64,000 nucleotides of DNA from Galaxea fascicularis (GCA_948470475.1 OX419340.1:23990067-24054066), one strand, 5' to 3'; counted from the first letter of the stretch, positions 48,773 through 61,750 are shown. Made by a program: numbers and translations. Notes: generated by a model not told the origin, from the letters alone.

Positions 48773-49228
48773 TTATGCCGGCAAACACGGGGAAAAGCTG
48801 AAATTTCCTGACACTTGAATTGGTAATGTTTTTACAGCTTGACAAGAGACACTCTCTTTTCGCTGTTCCTCACTATAATTTCGTCTCTTTTCTCGAGCTT
48901 TTTGTTGTTCTTTCTTCCGTTGCTCCCAGTACGATTCAGCCTGTTTACTTGAGCCCTTTCTTATTCTTTCTCCCGTTGCTCGACAATACAATTCAGCCAG
49001 TTTGCTCGTACTTTTTCTCCCGCTGTTTGTCACTGATACTCTGCCTATGTACCCGTGCCCTTTCATGTTCTTTCTCCCGCTGTTTGTCACTGATATTCCG
49101 CCAACGAATAGACAAAACTGACTTTGTTTTAAAACTGTCTTCAAAATTTGGCTATGCAGTTTCCCGCCACAGAAACGCGGGTTGAGAACTGCGTGTATGG
49201 GCAACTGATCTTTCCAAAAACAGTCCAT
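48773..49228 (-). other. Lys/Arg/Glu-rich ORF with internal repeat, unassigned
   Basis: A 151-codon frame with VSVTNSGRK occurring twice (DNA repeats at about 49014-49038 and 49070-49096) and a charged helix-like stretch EQRKKEQQKAREKRRN. No known domain and no clear start context. It lies next to a minisatellite and may be a mobile-element ORF or chance. Confidence 0.3.
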
Positions 49229-49312
49229 ATGGAAGCGTGCCTACATGCGAGCTTGCACACGAAAGGGTTAACTGGAGTATCACATTTGACTTTGGCTTAC
49301 ATGATGGGGTGG

Positions 49313-49371
49313 ACGTACGTACGGTCGGTCGGACGGTCGGACGGTCGGACGGTCGGACGGTCGGTCGTACG
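49313..49371 (+). repeat. GGACGGTC minisatellite
   Basis: Tandem GGACGGTC units within ACGTACGTACGGTCGGTCGG and its continuation, ending GGTCGTACGATGACGTCA. Directly followed (49436-49472) by a GC-rich patch of alternating GCGCGC. Confidence 0.85.
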
Positions 49372-49872
49372 ATGACGTCATAACCAAAATTTCTCGGATG
49401 GATGGGTTACCATATTTTCTTACCAATGGTGCTCCGCGCGCGCGCGCCTTCGGCGCACGCGGAGCTCCGCTATTAATTAGAAATTCATGAGATTGGCAGC
49501 AAGGTACGAAGAAAAAAAAAAGTTAAGAAGAAGAGCAAATAACCCCCAATATCTTACCCTTATTTTCTCTAAACAGTCGTTTTTGGCTCAAAATCTAGTC
49601 TGTGTTTTATTTTTACTTAGTTTAATCTTCTTTCTTAGTTTGGAAGTAATAACAATCCTGCATTTCCGTTTTCATGATTCCCACGTATCACGTGTCTTGC
49701 TTCTGTGCTTTGATTGGTCCTACATGGATTGGCGTTACTCACGCCTACTTCCGCAGTAAAAGACTTGAGCATGATCGATTGTTCATTCTCGAAGTTTTCA
49801 GATTTTGACAAGTTGCCCTTCTTTGTCTTCTTTGGCTACGTTACTGTGCTCTTGTTATCTCCCATACAAAAC

Positions 49873-52800
49873 ATGAAGGCCAGAGACGAAGGTTTCTGTA
49901 ATATCGTGTGCATGAAGACGTTGTTTTTTGTGTTTAATTTCATATTCTGGGTAAGTGAGGGTCGACCAAACGCAGACAGCTGCATATTGTTGGCTTGGTA
50001 TATTTTTAGGCGGGTAAATAAGTGGTTTTACATATTTTAAATTGTGGTATTTGAATCTCTTTTAGCAATTCATCACTATTTGGCCATTTTCCTTCTTTAA
50101 ACTGTGTGACTCGTCTGAAACAGGGCATCTGTAAAGCAAGACGAGCAGTAAAGTTAATTGTGTTTTGATTTGTCAGGCCTTGACTTTCTGACTTCGGCGT
50201 TAGCCTAGTATCAACAGTGTAAGCGAACGTCCTTGAACGACGAGATTATTATTTTGTTTTGCGTGAGGAATCTGTCCAAAAATTTAGACACATTCAAAAT
50301 TTGTACCAAAAAACTGTAAGAGCTGCTTGCCGCATGCCGAATTTCTGAATTGCGAAAATGTCTGAAACGGTAGGGCTGCAACTGCCAAACAAGTTACAAT
50401 GTACATATAATTATTTGAACGGACCCTGCATCAATCGTTACCCTTTGGACAGAAAACTTGTTAGTCACAATTATTTACTTACAACAGTAGTGAAATTAAC
50501 TTAAGTTGCATTGCGATGTTTATTTCGTTTTGTGTTTTACGTAGGCTGTATCATAGCTACACTGTACTTGACTTTATTTTGAAAAATTAGCCTGTTCAAA
50601 TGAAAATAATCTCTGTGGCAGGAGGCTAGAACTTTTTTTGTCTGCATGGTCGTCTTTTAATCCAACTATGAAATTTTAATATGCTTAAGACGTTACATCG
50701 CTAACAGCAATAGTTTTGGCATGTTATAAACGTTCTGTAATAAGCTTATCTTTTGAAACTTCAGTACATGCACTTTTGTTTGCATCTACTATTTCCAGCA
50801 CAATATTTCCTAAAAATAACAGCTGGTGCTGTAGATTGAATTTCCATTTTGCATTAATCGTCCCAGATTTCGGCAAGATTTCCGCACTGCCCCATACATT
50901 GTGATACATGCAATTTGTGACTCAAAACCAGTCCAGTCCAGTAAATTTGGCCTGCCATTTCTTCTTCAGGACAGTTTGACTTCTGTCAGTTGAACTTTAC
51001 TCAGGTAAATACCATCCTGTACTCCCCTAACAGCCAAAATACATGGGAAGAGCACTGCTGAGAAATGCAGTATTTTCAGAAAACAAAATTGCAGATAGGG
51101 TATTATACTCTTTGCTAAATATAGAAGAAATATTTGGAAAGAAAAAAGAAAAGAAATAACCCTTGGCCTTTACAACAACAACAACAAAAAATGGTAGTAT
51201 GGGGTTTCATTTTTGTTGACTGATAGCTGAGTTATGATTATTAAAGTGATGTATTGTGTTTTTGAGAAGCTTTCACTTATTGCTTGTTAGCTAGTGTACC
51301 TCACTATTCTTTAACCCAAATCAGCCAGGTTTGAGCAAAATAATAATAATAATAAAAAAAATGGCCTAAAATTTGACATTGGCAGTTTGTCCCCAGTCCT
51401 TCAATTAAGGTGGCATCACCACAGTTGTCAGCAGAATGACAACAGTTCCCTTCCCCCAAGGATCTGTTCGAGGACATTCAAACATAAACTTGTCTGTATT
51501 TCTCTATTCTTTATTATTTTTCTGTTGTAATGGTGATCCTTGCCCATTTTTGTTACCGGATCCTCATTTGATAACACTGCATACTGTCTTTAGCAATGTA
51601 TTGTGGTTCTTAGTTATTTCAGAGAGCTAGTATCCTTCCTATTGTTGCTAAGTTCCTTATTGTAAAAAAAGAAATACAGGTGCAACTATGTTGTTGTTGT
51701 CTATTGTAGCACCTAAGCTGTGTTATTATGGTATCTTTATTCATCCCAATTTTGAAGTGGTTTGTTTTGTTCTAGTTGTTTAAATACCAGCCTGCTAGAA
51801 CTGTTATGAAAACAATATGTAAATGCATCTGGTCTTCATTGGCATTTGCAAAATCACGGCTTCACTGATTCTTTTTTCCTCTAAAAATCGTGAATTTAAA
51901 TTGTTGCAAAACTCAGCTTCTGAATTTTTATGAAATTAAATAATATGTGTGAAAATTGATAAAACTAAGGTACAGTACATGTACGTGTAAATACATGTAT
52001 CATTACTTTTTATTTTGCTGTACAGTGAGCATTTCTTGTTTTACTTAGCTTGCAGGTGTTGGTATTTTGGGAGTAGGTATATGGATCATGGTGTACAAAA
52101 GTGACTACAAAAGTTTACTGGATAGCGACATCTATGTGATCGTGCCTGGCCTAATGATTGCAGCGGGAGTAGTGGTTATTATTGTAGCCATTGTTGGCTG
52201 TCTAGGAGCAGCAAAAGAAAACAGATTTTTCTTGATATCTGTAAGTAACCCTTCCATTTTCATTGAATGACAATATACATGTACAGTGCCTGTGTACTTT
52301 GTTACAATAACCAATACAAGAATTCCTTGGGACACTTTGTTATTTTGCAGTTCTTGGTAATGGTTGTTCTGATCTTTATCCTTGAGCTGACAATTGGGAT
52401 TCTGGCATTTGTCTATTCCAGTAAGGTAATGTGTATTTTAATTTATATCCTTGGAAGCTATAAAGGTGTCTACAGCTGTACTAGTAGCAGTAATAATGCA
52501 GGGAGTGCAACCTCAGCTGTAGATTATGGTTAGGGTTCAGAAACATAAATATTACTATATATCATTGACATCAACAAATAAGGAATAAGGTTCTAAGTGA
52601 CTTAGGTGATGTCAAATTCTCTTTGTGATTTACAAGCGAATATAAGGTAATTTGGAAGGAGAATCTGGCAGTTTATCAGAAGTAATTAAGGACTTTTTTC
52701 CCCTTTAGTTGCGGGTTATGCACCAGTCAATATAAATCCCTGCCTCCTCCAACCCGAGAAAAGGTGGGGACTTGGACAAGAGGTAAAGAGAAACTGAGCA

Positions 52801-55800
52801 AATGTTCCTGCCCCCAGGGCAATGTTTTCATGCCAGTGTCCTCACATGTCATTGCCTACCAGAGGAAATATAAACTGATAATAGTCATAAATCATCAATC
52901 ACACAAAGAAAGGATACTGTAAAGATTCTGTCAATTTTTTTTATGGAATTCTAGTTTAGTCCCAGTCTCTTGCAAGGGACAGTTCTAGACTCTAATCCTC
53001 CTGCAAAGAAATTCCCCAGTGAAGAAGCAAATGCCATGCAAGACTGCGCATACTGGGATACTAATAAGCATCTAACACTGGTGTTTGTCTGCTCTAATGT
53101 CCCTGCATTGCCTGGGTTGGGTGTGGCAGGGATTTACATTGATTGGTGCATTGATAATATGAATAATCAGTTGCTTACTCATTAAGTACCATATTTACCC
53201 GTGTATAAGTCGACCCCTTATTTTTGAGGGCAAAAACTGAGTTTTCCTAATTTTGGAGTAGAAACCTTTGTTGGAAAACTAAGCTTGTATATCTTAGAAT
53301 TTTATTTAAGGTACTCTGGATACATGAAAAATTACAACAAGAAGTTTATTGAGCATTTTAGCAAGCTTTTCCAGAACGTATATATGCAAGCATTTTGTCC
53401 GTAGTTCTTAAAACTGGCTTATAAAATCAAACATACTAATTTCAAACCAACCTTTCTAATTGTTCAGAGGTAGAAAGGGTTTTGAAAGACCATAAAAACA
53501 TCACTGAAGCTTGAGAATCTGTGAAAAATGACTCAATAAACACTACAAGGCGAGTATGTGCCTTGAAAACTTGGTAACCAAGCTTGATTGAGTACTGGGG
53601 ACTAATAGCCACACCTGCCATGCCAGGTTAATAAATAGCGAAGCGTGGCGAGTTCTTCGACCTTCTTCGGCTAGATTTACAGCTTTAATAATAGGAAAAT
53701 TCAGGTCTTTATTTGAGAATTGTGTCAGTGACAATCCACAACATTCAGGTTTGAATAAATTTCTGTTCACTTCAGCTGGAACTGGTTGCATTTCAAGAGT
53801 TATGTTGCTAAATGAAAGGGCAATCTCTACTGTTGTTTTCTTTGGTTTGTGTTGACATGTAAAGACAATTATGGTGATTGTGAATAACTTATTTAGCTGG
53901 CACTTGGTTCTCAATATTTTTTACCCATGTATAAGTCGAGGGCGAATTTTTGGAGCATTTTTTAGGTTGTAAGAGGTCGACTTATACACGGGTAAATACG
54001 GGTATTGCCAATACTCAAAATAGGTGCACGTAATTAATGATGACTCACTGTTGTTGGTGCTTATGCATTAATTACTCATTAATCCCAACCTGTTTTCTCA
54101 AAATTAATGGTTAATGCAGGGTTCTTAGTGGTTTTTTTGTCAGACAGCCCAGAAATACTTATAGGTGGCTAAACTTCAGCCCGGAAGCACACAAAGGCAA
54201 ATTTCATAGCCAGCACAGGCGGCTACTTTCGTCTTGACAGACGGCGGAATTCGCTGGTTGGTGGCTACTACTGAGAACCCTGTACATATACCATTGCTGT
54301 TTTAGTACAGTTATGTATTATTATTGTTTACATTTTAGTGATGTTAATGTTTAGCTAAGTCTGGTAGAATTAGACATGGTTTGATGCTACGCTGGTTTGA
54401 AATTTGATGAATGTAACTTAAAAAGTTACAATTCACGACAATTCACGTAACTTTTTAAGTTACATTCATCAAATTTCAAACCAGAGTAGCATCAAACCAT
54501 GTCTGATTGTCCACCTGGTTGCAGTGTGAACTTGAACATACCTTATCTGGTAGAATTGTAACATATTTATACCATAATGGCACTATTGCCATGATTTGCA
54601 TGGTTGCTGTTAAGGTCAGGGGCCAGAGGTACTGGACTTTAAAGACTGTCAGAAAAACAGTACCTACACTATATGTATTGATTGTGCTGCAACAGTTGGA
54701 AACCCCAGTTACTTTTAGCACATCCCTGTCCACTATCAGTGTCCCCAATTAGTTTGTGAAGACTAAATAACATTGCCACTCAAATAGTCTTACTACTACT
54801 ACTACCACTACAATGATGATGACTAAAACAGCTGTGATATGATGAAGACTACCAAAACTTTGGATAAATCTAATATGTATTGCAGTACATGGCCATGACA
54901 TGAAACTTGTCAATACAATACATGAATGCACTAAGAAAAAAAGTGAAGTAGTCAATAGCCAGTAACCAACTTTTAACTTCATAGCCAAATCAATTGAAAA
55001 CATTTCCTATTATTTTTTTTGTATAATAAGCTGTATTATGCATGCATTTTGATTGGTTCTTACTTGTATTTGTATTTTATTTTATTTTTTCTCCAAACAA
55101 AAATAGAGTTATTAATTAAAGTATAAGAAAATAAAATGGAGAAGGGCACGATATAGTAAAAACTAATTAGAGCCCTCAACACTGCTTATAATCTATAGCT
55201 CTTTACAATAAATATATAAAGGAGAATAAGAAAAAAAATGAACACATACACATAAACACACACATAGACATCTTGGCATGAGTCGAGGAGATTAGTACTA
55301 AGCAAAATAATATTTGAAAACTGCTTTTTTGAAAAGGATTTTCGAGGAGATATTTTAAATGGAAAGGATTTCTTACTTACAATCTATTAGAGGACAGACG
55401 CCCAATTAATGATGTCATCACTAAGTTTTGTTTTACTGACTCTTATTTAGTGCAGCAACACAGTAGTTTTATACACCTTTTTTGGAACACACTGGTTTAT
55501 TATCAGCTTTGAAGTTTTTTTTTTCACTCTGTGGTGCACAGACTGATAGCAATACATACACTGCAGCAATCAAGACAGAGGTTGTTGGGTAACTTGTCAC
55601 TAAAAGACCGTTTGTCTAATAAGTTATGGTATTACCTGTACTTCTCTATGGTGGTTTCTTTTACTAGCTCGACAGATATCTTACAACAATTATGAGACCT
55701 TCACTTGAGACATGGGAATCAGGTCTCAGTTTGTCGTAGAGCTACTTGTAAGTCACAGTCCTGCAGGGAAAAATGTACTGCAACTAATAGACATCCTATG

Positions 55801-58800
55801 GATAGTCACTTATCTGAAGGATAGCGTTATCATTCTTTGAGCAACTGAGGCCTGATGAAGCATTGAGCACAAGTCAGTTCTGGTCTGCATTGGTTATGTT
55901 CTGTATTTCTTAGATAAATGATGAGATAAGAAGCTCAATAAAAGACAAAATGAACCAATATGGTGAGAGTGATGCTGTGACAAAATCTATTGACAAGCTA
56001 CAGGTGGAGGTGAGTAATTTACATGATGATCTTTCTGCAGTAACATGGCTGCTGTACAATGTACATGTAGTTGAAGGCTTCATGCTTCAAACAGGCCTAA
56101 TTTGGTGGTGGGTCCATTCATTGTCTAAAACTACAGCTAAACAATACCCCTAGCCCTGAAAACAAAAGAAGCTACAGGACATAGGAACCAATGAAAATAC
56201 CGGTATAGGTCTTGAAGAGCTGCAGGATTACTCGATGCTACCAGTGGTTTCGTGTCAAATTAGTGAGATAGCAGCTGTTACTGGAAATAGCTTGATGCTT
56301 TTAGCTTTAAGTAGTTAATTTATAGTGCAGTTCTGTTTATAATTGAGTTAATTTACATTTTAAACTAAAATTTCTGCCAGAGTGATTTCATTTTAAATCA
56401 GCAAGTAAAGATAGTCACTGGTAATTGCAATACTTTGGGAGCAAAAAAAAAAAAAACAACAAAACACCAAGGCAGTATTAACTAAGTAGATTGAAGGCCA
56501 CATGCAAAAACTGACCTAAAATTGTCACTTACAGTGTAGGAGTCTTTTTCACTAGCCTCTTCATTTGTAGTTTTAGGTGATTAATTTACTTGTACAATGT
56601 AGTTAGTATAACCTGAGGCTCCAGGAGACTTGGAGAAGCTTGGCCAGTTACATGTATATACCTTTAGTGACAATAGTCCATCTTACAGTGACCTGGCCTT
56701 TAAGGGGAGAGGCTGAGGGTGACCTTGTTTTGATTCAGACCTCGTTGCTTTTCTCATGTACACTGTAAGTTATGTTGTTCTTATGTTACTTAGTCTGTAT
56801 TTGCGTGAGAAAGACAGGGCTTTGTATCAAAACAAGGTCACCCCCTTTCTTCTTAAAGGCCAGGTCACTAAACACACAACTGTAAAATGGGCTTTTATGA
56901 CGTGTACTTACAAGTACGTGTGCACTTTGTGTGGCTAATTAGATGATAATGTCAAATCTTGTTACTTAGTGAAGAGGATTCAATGGTAAATGGGGAATTT
57001 TATCATAAAAAATTTTTTACAATAATTATTGCACACAATCATTAATTTTAGTTGTTACCACCATACTTGAGGCAAACATGTGCATCTGAGTTTAGTGAAT
57101 GTTAAACCCTTGGGTCTGAGTGGATTGGGCTTAAACAGATGAACTTGAATAATTCCATTACATGCAGGTAGCCTGTCCCAAAGTTTCTCAGTTACTTTGC
57201 TAATTTGCAGAACAAATGTTGTGGTGACACCGGGGGAAGCAGTTGGAATGGTACTGCCTGGCAACAAGCACAGAGCGAGGGGAAAAACAACATTGTCCCT
57301 GACTCTTGTTGTAAAACTCAGACACCTGATTGTGGTGAGAGAGATCACCCCTCAAATATTAATGATGTGGTATGTGTGTTCAACTGTCGTTATTAATGAT
57401 GTTAGATCAAAACGTTCAGGCAACATGTCTCCTAAGCGTTGATTAATGATTAAATTAGTCAAAAGGTGTTTTTATTTTAATTATTACTGAGGGTTACAGC
57501 AATTGCCATGGTCAAGGAAAAGTTGAGAATTATTATCTTTGCAAATAGTCCGGTAATTTTGAATCAAGCTCGTAAAACTGTAATTTTCAGGAATTTTGAA
57601 AGTGATGAGTGTTAACCCTGTGAAAGCAAGCTAGGCGGCGAGACCAGTACAGCAGCGTGTATGCTTGGGCAAATTTGATATGTGCGTGATCACCCCTACC
57701 TCGACCTTGATGATTCTGGATACAGTAAACACCCGCATATAAGAACACATGATTTCGGAGCTCAGGCTGAGCAGGTTCTTATTTATCGGGTATTTAGTGA
57801 AAAATCAGCCTCAAGATGTTCTTAAATTGTTCTTAAATTTTGTTTTTGGAATTCGGAACTGTAACTAAGGAAAAAAATATTGCTTGAGATTTAATTAGCA
57901 TATTTAATGGGAAAATAAAATTAATTAATATCATGACATCATTGTAACAATTAACCTGCAAAAACAAAAGCAGCCTTATTACCAGTTAACTAGTGAACTG
58001 GCAGCAGGCCTTCGGCATGCTCTGTACTTTTTTTAATGCCTTCTCCATTTTACATTTCCAGGCTGATTTTGTTCTTATAAAAATGGTGCTTTATTTGCAA
58101 AATTTCAGCCTGGTGTTCTTAATATGCGGGTGTTTACTGTATCACAAAAACCTCATCCAATAATACACCATTTTGCTAATAATCAGTTCCGAGTGAATTG
58201 TGGGTAGATCCAGTCCTTTGTGGGGGGAAACGGCCATTTAAAGACGTAATTTGAAATTCTAATTTTGAACGTTTGCCCCCACAAAGGACTGGATCTATCC
58301 ACAATACACTTGGAACTGATCATTAGCAAAATAGTGTATTGTTTATAAAGGGCGAGGGAAACTTCGCGCGTGCAAGTTACGATTGGTATTGGGTTTTGCT
58401 TTTCATTGGTTTTTAAAGTGGCGTGAGGGTTCCTGGCCAACCAGAGAGGGAAGCAAGGCAAAACGAAAGGAAACGCAAGTTACTTTCGATGCTCAATTAA
58501 AAAAAAAAACAAATTGTCATTTATTGGTTTTTAGGGTTGTTTGGCCCAAGTAGAGGAGTTCTTTCGTCATCATTTTACCATTCTTGCAATTGTCGGGATA
58601 GGAGTTGCTTGTATTCAGGTAATTAAAACTACTCTATTCTCAATTTTATATGAAGTAGTATTTGGTCACGTACGTTTAATGTGATCTACAGTTTGCTGTA
58701 GCTAGATTATTTGAAGCTCGTGTTTTTTCTAAAAAAATAAAAAATGGATCACTTAGTCTTATTTTTCTCGAGCGAATCAAGAAGGTACAGTCCAAACATG

Positions 58801-59774
58801 GATTACTGGTTGTATTTGGAAAAACTATAAAACTATAGTAAATCCATTATCTATAACGCGTGTTAGCTTTTTGGTGAAGGACATAGGGTTTGTGGCGAAT
58901 AGGCAATCACCCGGTAAGATTTAGCGTTCGAAATAGGACCAATTAGACAATTTTTTTCATCTTTTCTGGGTTAACAGGTTTTGTTATTTCTTTGCCTATT
59001 TCGAACATAAATTTGGTTCTTGGTTGTACACATGCAGTAAATTGAACTGCACTCTTTTAATTTTTTTCTCGTCAGTGAATATGGTGGGGACAAGTGGGGC
59101 CGGCAATTCACTGTAATTTAACGTCTACTCAAACCCGGGGCAGCGTTTATTCGATAAATTTCGGTGGGACTTTTTTCGGGAATTACTTTGATTAATGCTG
59201 TCATCTGATTGCTTGAAACTCATGTTTCCCAACAATGGAAAATATTCTCCATTTGACGCGAAAATAATGCTCGGATATAAGTCCGCGGACATTATCTTTT
59301 CCGAGAAGCGAACAGTTCGCTCTCGAAAAACTGTGAGCTTCGAGGAGCTGATAATGTCCAAGGACAAACACCCGACATATGTTTAAAGCCAAATGGGGGG
59401 ACTATTTTCTTTATTATGCTCCAAATATTTTTCGCAACACGCGTTTGGGGAATATATAAACAGTAGTCTTCATTTGGCCCCGAAATTGGCTCCAGGATAT
59501 TTGTAGTTGGTACTTTGTCACTGTCGGTTTGTAGTGAAACTCGCCTAAATAGTCGCAAGTATCACGCTACAAATAACTTAGATACTCTTTTACACTCTTT
59601 GAGACTCTTCTGTCAATGTGGACATGTGATAAATGTTATTCATTCTGTGATGACTCAGTGCCAAAGAGCTACTACTAGTTTCCCTCATGTACATGTATTT
59701 TACTTTGTTTTCCTTTACAGTTGATTGGGATTTTCGTCACAGGGTGCATTCTCCGTTTTGTGGATGAATATTAG
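49873..59774 (+). CDS. CD151/TSPAN11-like tetraspanin (tetraspanin B), complete
   Basis: Four-pass membrane scaffold protein. Seven phase-0 exons: 49873-49950, 52049-52240, 52351-52425, 55914-56009, 57211-57369, 58535-58618 and 59721-59774, giving 245 residues. TM1 about 16-40, TM2 about 54-78 with GCLGA (76-80), TM3 about 88-112, TM4 about 214-240. The large loop has CCG (150-152), PDSCC (177-181), C188 and GC (201-202), six cysteines. NGT at 160 is a possible N-glycosylation site. VPDSCCKT and CGERDHPSNI match the CD151 group. The start is the ATG at 49873, five codons before FCNIVC; an upstream in-frame extension exists but lacks tetraspanin character. Exons 2, 3, 4, 6 and 7 have exactly the same length as in tetraspanin A, and exon 5 differs by one codon. 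Introns contain three inverted-repeat or TA-flanked elements. Confidence 0.93.
53189..54002. mobile_element. TA-flanked DNA element with CCCGTGTATAAGTCGACC ends
   Basis: Left end CCATATTTACCCGTGTATAA (continuing GTCGACC) and right end GGTCGACTTATACACGGGTA (continuing AATACGGG) are inverse copies, flanked by TA (53187-53188 and 54003-54004). About 0.8 kb with no transposase frame recognised. TA target fits a Tc1/mariner-like group. Located in tetraspanin B intron 3. Confidence 0.75.
54373..54503. mobile_element. Fold-back element (131-base palindrome)
   Basis: GACATGGTTTGATGCTACGC...GAATGTAACTTAAAAAGTTAC is mirrored by GTAACTTTTTAAGTTACATTC...GTAGCATCAAACCATGTC around a centre of direct ACAATTCACG repeats. 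Non-coding, tetraspanin B intron 3. Confidence 0.82.
57723..58139. mobile_element. pogo-like element with CAGTAAACACCCGCATA ends
   Basis: CAGTAAACACCCGCATATAA (continuing GAAC) and the inverse GTTCTTAATATGCGGGTGTT (continuing TACTG), flanked by TA on both sides (57721-57722 and 58140-58141). About 417 bases, no coding capacity. Tetraspanin B intron 5. Confidence 0.78.
58162..58340. mobile_element. MITE with 70-base inverted ends
   Basis: AATACACCATTTTGCTAATA...GATCCAGTCCTTTGTGGGGG and its inverse CCCCCACAAAGGACTGGATC...TAGCAAAATAGTGTATT enclose about 40 bases. Located 21 bases from the end of the preceding pogo-like element, between tetraspanin B exons 5 and 6. Confidence 0.8.
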
Positions 59775-60145
59775 TTTAAATTTGTTCGTTGTGACATTTT
59801 TAAAGTGTTCATGGAGGCAGTCAATACATTGTATGGTAGTGTGGTAATGCAGACGTGTTTGCCGAGTATGCTGGTTGGTCCAATCCGTGTCACTGTCTCG
59901 GATTACTATTCCTACATTCGCCTTTACAACCATTTTCTTTTGTGGTAACAGTTTAATTGTTGTCGAGAGAGAGACAATGCGTCATTTTGTAAGTTCACTT
60001 TAAGCCACTTTTTGAGACTGAAGATGGGAATGGTTTTCAGTAATTGAATGCCATTTTGATAGGTGAATTGACGTACCATCGTAGCTAGAATTTCTTCGCC
60101 ACAAGAAACTTTCTGCAACGGACTTGCGATACCTTAACGTAAAGC
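59775..60145. other. Probable 3' UTR and flank of tetraspanin B
   Basis: Follows the TAG stop of tetraspanin B. No further coding frame supported; polyadenylation site not determined. Confidence 0.4.
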
Positions 60146-60483
60146 CAATAGACCTTTTTACTGATACGGCGGCCATCTTGAATTCCGAGGAAATTATGGG
60201 ATACCCAGGTGGCAGATGAGAAATAATTATAAAGAATACTGTGGCGTGATAACTTTTAACAATAATTTTTCGCTAACCATAGAAACCACTGCCAAATACC
60301 GTGACAGAAAGATGTAACGCTTGTAATATTTGTTTATTAATATGAGAGACAGGCAGTGAAAGTTTATCCTGAAAGCTGTGTATACGATAAATTTTCCAGC
60401 GATTGCCCCCTCGGCAGCCCATAATTTCTCAGTCAAAACAATAGAATTCAAGATGGCCGCCGTATCAGTAAAAAGGTCTATTG
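60146..60483. mobile_element. MITE with CAATAGACCTTTTTACTGAT ends
   Basis: Left CAATAGACCTTTTTACTGAT (continuing ACGGCGGCCATCTTGAATTC) is matched by the inverse GAATTCAAGATGGCCGCCGT (continuing ATCAGTAAAAAGGTCTATTG). Terminal repeats about 40 bases, length 338. Non-coding. Confidence 0.82.
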
Positions 60484-61750
60484 TCCAGAAGCTAGTGTAT
60501 GCGTGCGATCACCAGGACCGAATTTTCATCTAAAATATGATTTGAAGTACCGTATATTTTAGTATTTAACTTGTGGTGTAGCCCTGGCCTGATGTTTATC
60601 TTGATATTGATATTTTCTTAGTGGCTGTATAATTTTCTTTGTTTTTACAGTGCTTTTTTTGAAACTGAGATTTGTAAAATAAGAAGTTTTTATGCAGCAA
60701 ATAAAACAGTAAGGGAGGTAAATGTAGATGTCTTACTCAGTAAACTGTACTTTCCTATTTGTGTTACCTTACTGGAATGTCAAGTTTTCAAACATGTTTT
60801 TGTTTCGTTTTGCCAGTATTTTGTCCTCGTCACCCTAAGTGTGAGAAATGTGAACTTGCCGCCTCTTCTCCCCATAAGGTTACTGTCAACCTTCGGCGAT
60901 CAAATGTTCAGTTAAATTTTAGTTTTGCGCTCTTTGGTGAAGCGAATAATAAATACTAATCATAATCACAATCATGTAGAAATTGGCTAAAGGAAATTTG
61001 CAAAACCGGTTAAGTCCGAGTTTTTTTACATGCCAAAGCTCCGCCTCGTTCTTACTAAATTCCGCACCTACTCAATTCCGCGAAAAATCGTGCTTATTTC
61101 GTGATTTTAGGGAAAAAAACGCGATTTTGTCACTCCTTCATTTCGCATAAGCCGGAAACACGTGTTGTTCAACTGTTCTAGCAGCCTTGTAACAAACAAA
61201 CAAACCGACAGACAAAAAACACTTGAAAATTGTGATGAATAAGTCTCATGGAAAAGCCAGGCTACTGCATGAGCAGCACAAGTCTCGTATGAGCAACGGA
61301 TTCGAGATTTGAAAAATGCAACTGTAAAACTTTTTATTGCTTTATTGATGCAACATAGTATTCAAAATTGCGAAAAATAAAGAAGAATAAGGTAACTGCA
61401 ATGACTCCAAGATCGATCAGTGATGACGGATCTAAATCAGTCTGCAGTATCTAATCCATGTGCAATAGTCGTCAGTTTAGAGGATGTGCAGAATTGTAAG
61501 CAGTCCACGGTTCTGCAAGAGGATAAAAAAGACACGGTTATAATTTTAACAACACGGGGAAGAAGAATCCATGTTCACGATCCAGTAGGTTATCGCTGTA
61601 AACTGCATTTATTGGCGAAAATAGTTCTGGTTTGAGATTGCGAGAGTTTCGAGATGGCTGTTCGAGATTGTCGGAGTCGGTGTGGAGGATACTGTATAAC
61701 ATAATTAAAATCAGCCACAGTCTCACAAGCTTTAAGATCACCGATCGTTT
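60484..61750. other. Intergenic stretch without supported gene
   Basis: Short frames only (for example 60759-60959 and 61420-61635), without recognised domains. Confidence 0.5.

Larger units (their letters stand above)
44188..49872. other. Intergenic region between GRL2 and tetraspanin B
   Basis: Apart from the listed repeats and ORF fragments no gene is supported. It contains a C15 run (about 46284-46298) and the GRL2-specific insertions. The presumed promoter of tetraspanin B lies toward the right end. Confidence 0.5.

Noticed and set aside
53543..53914. 123-codon minus-strand ORF inside the TA-flanked element
   Set aside because: No transposase motif (no DDE/D pattern or helix-turn-helix recognised); probably chance.
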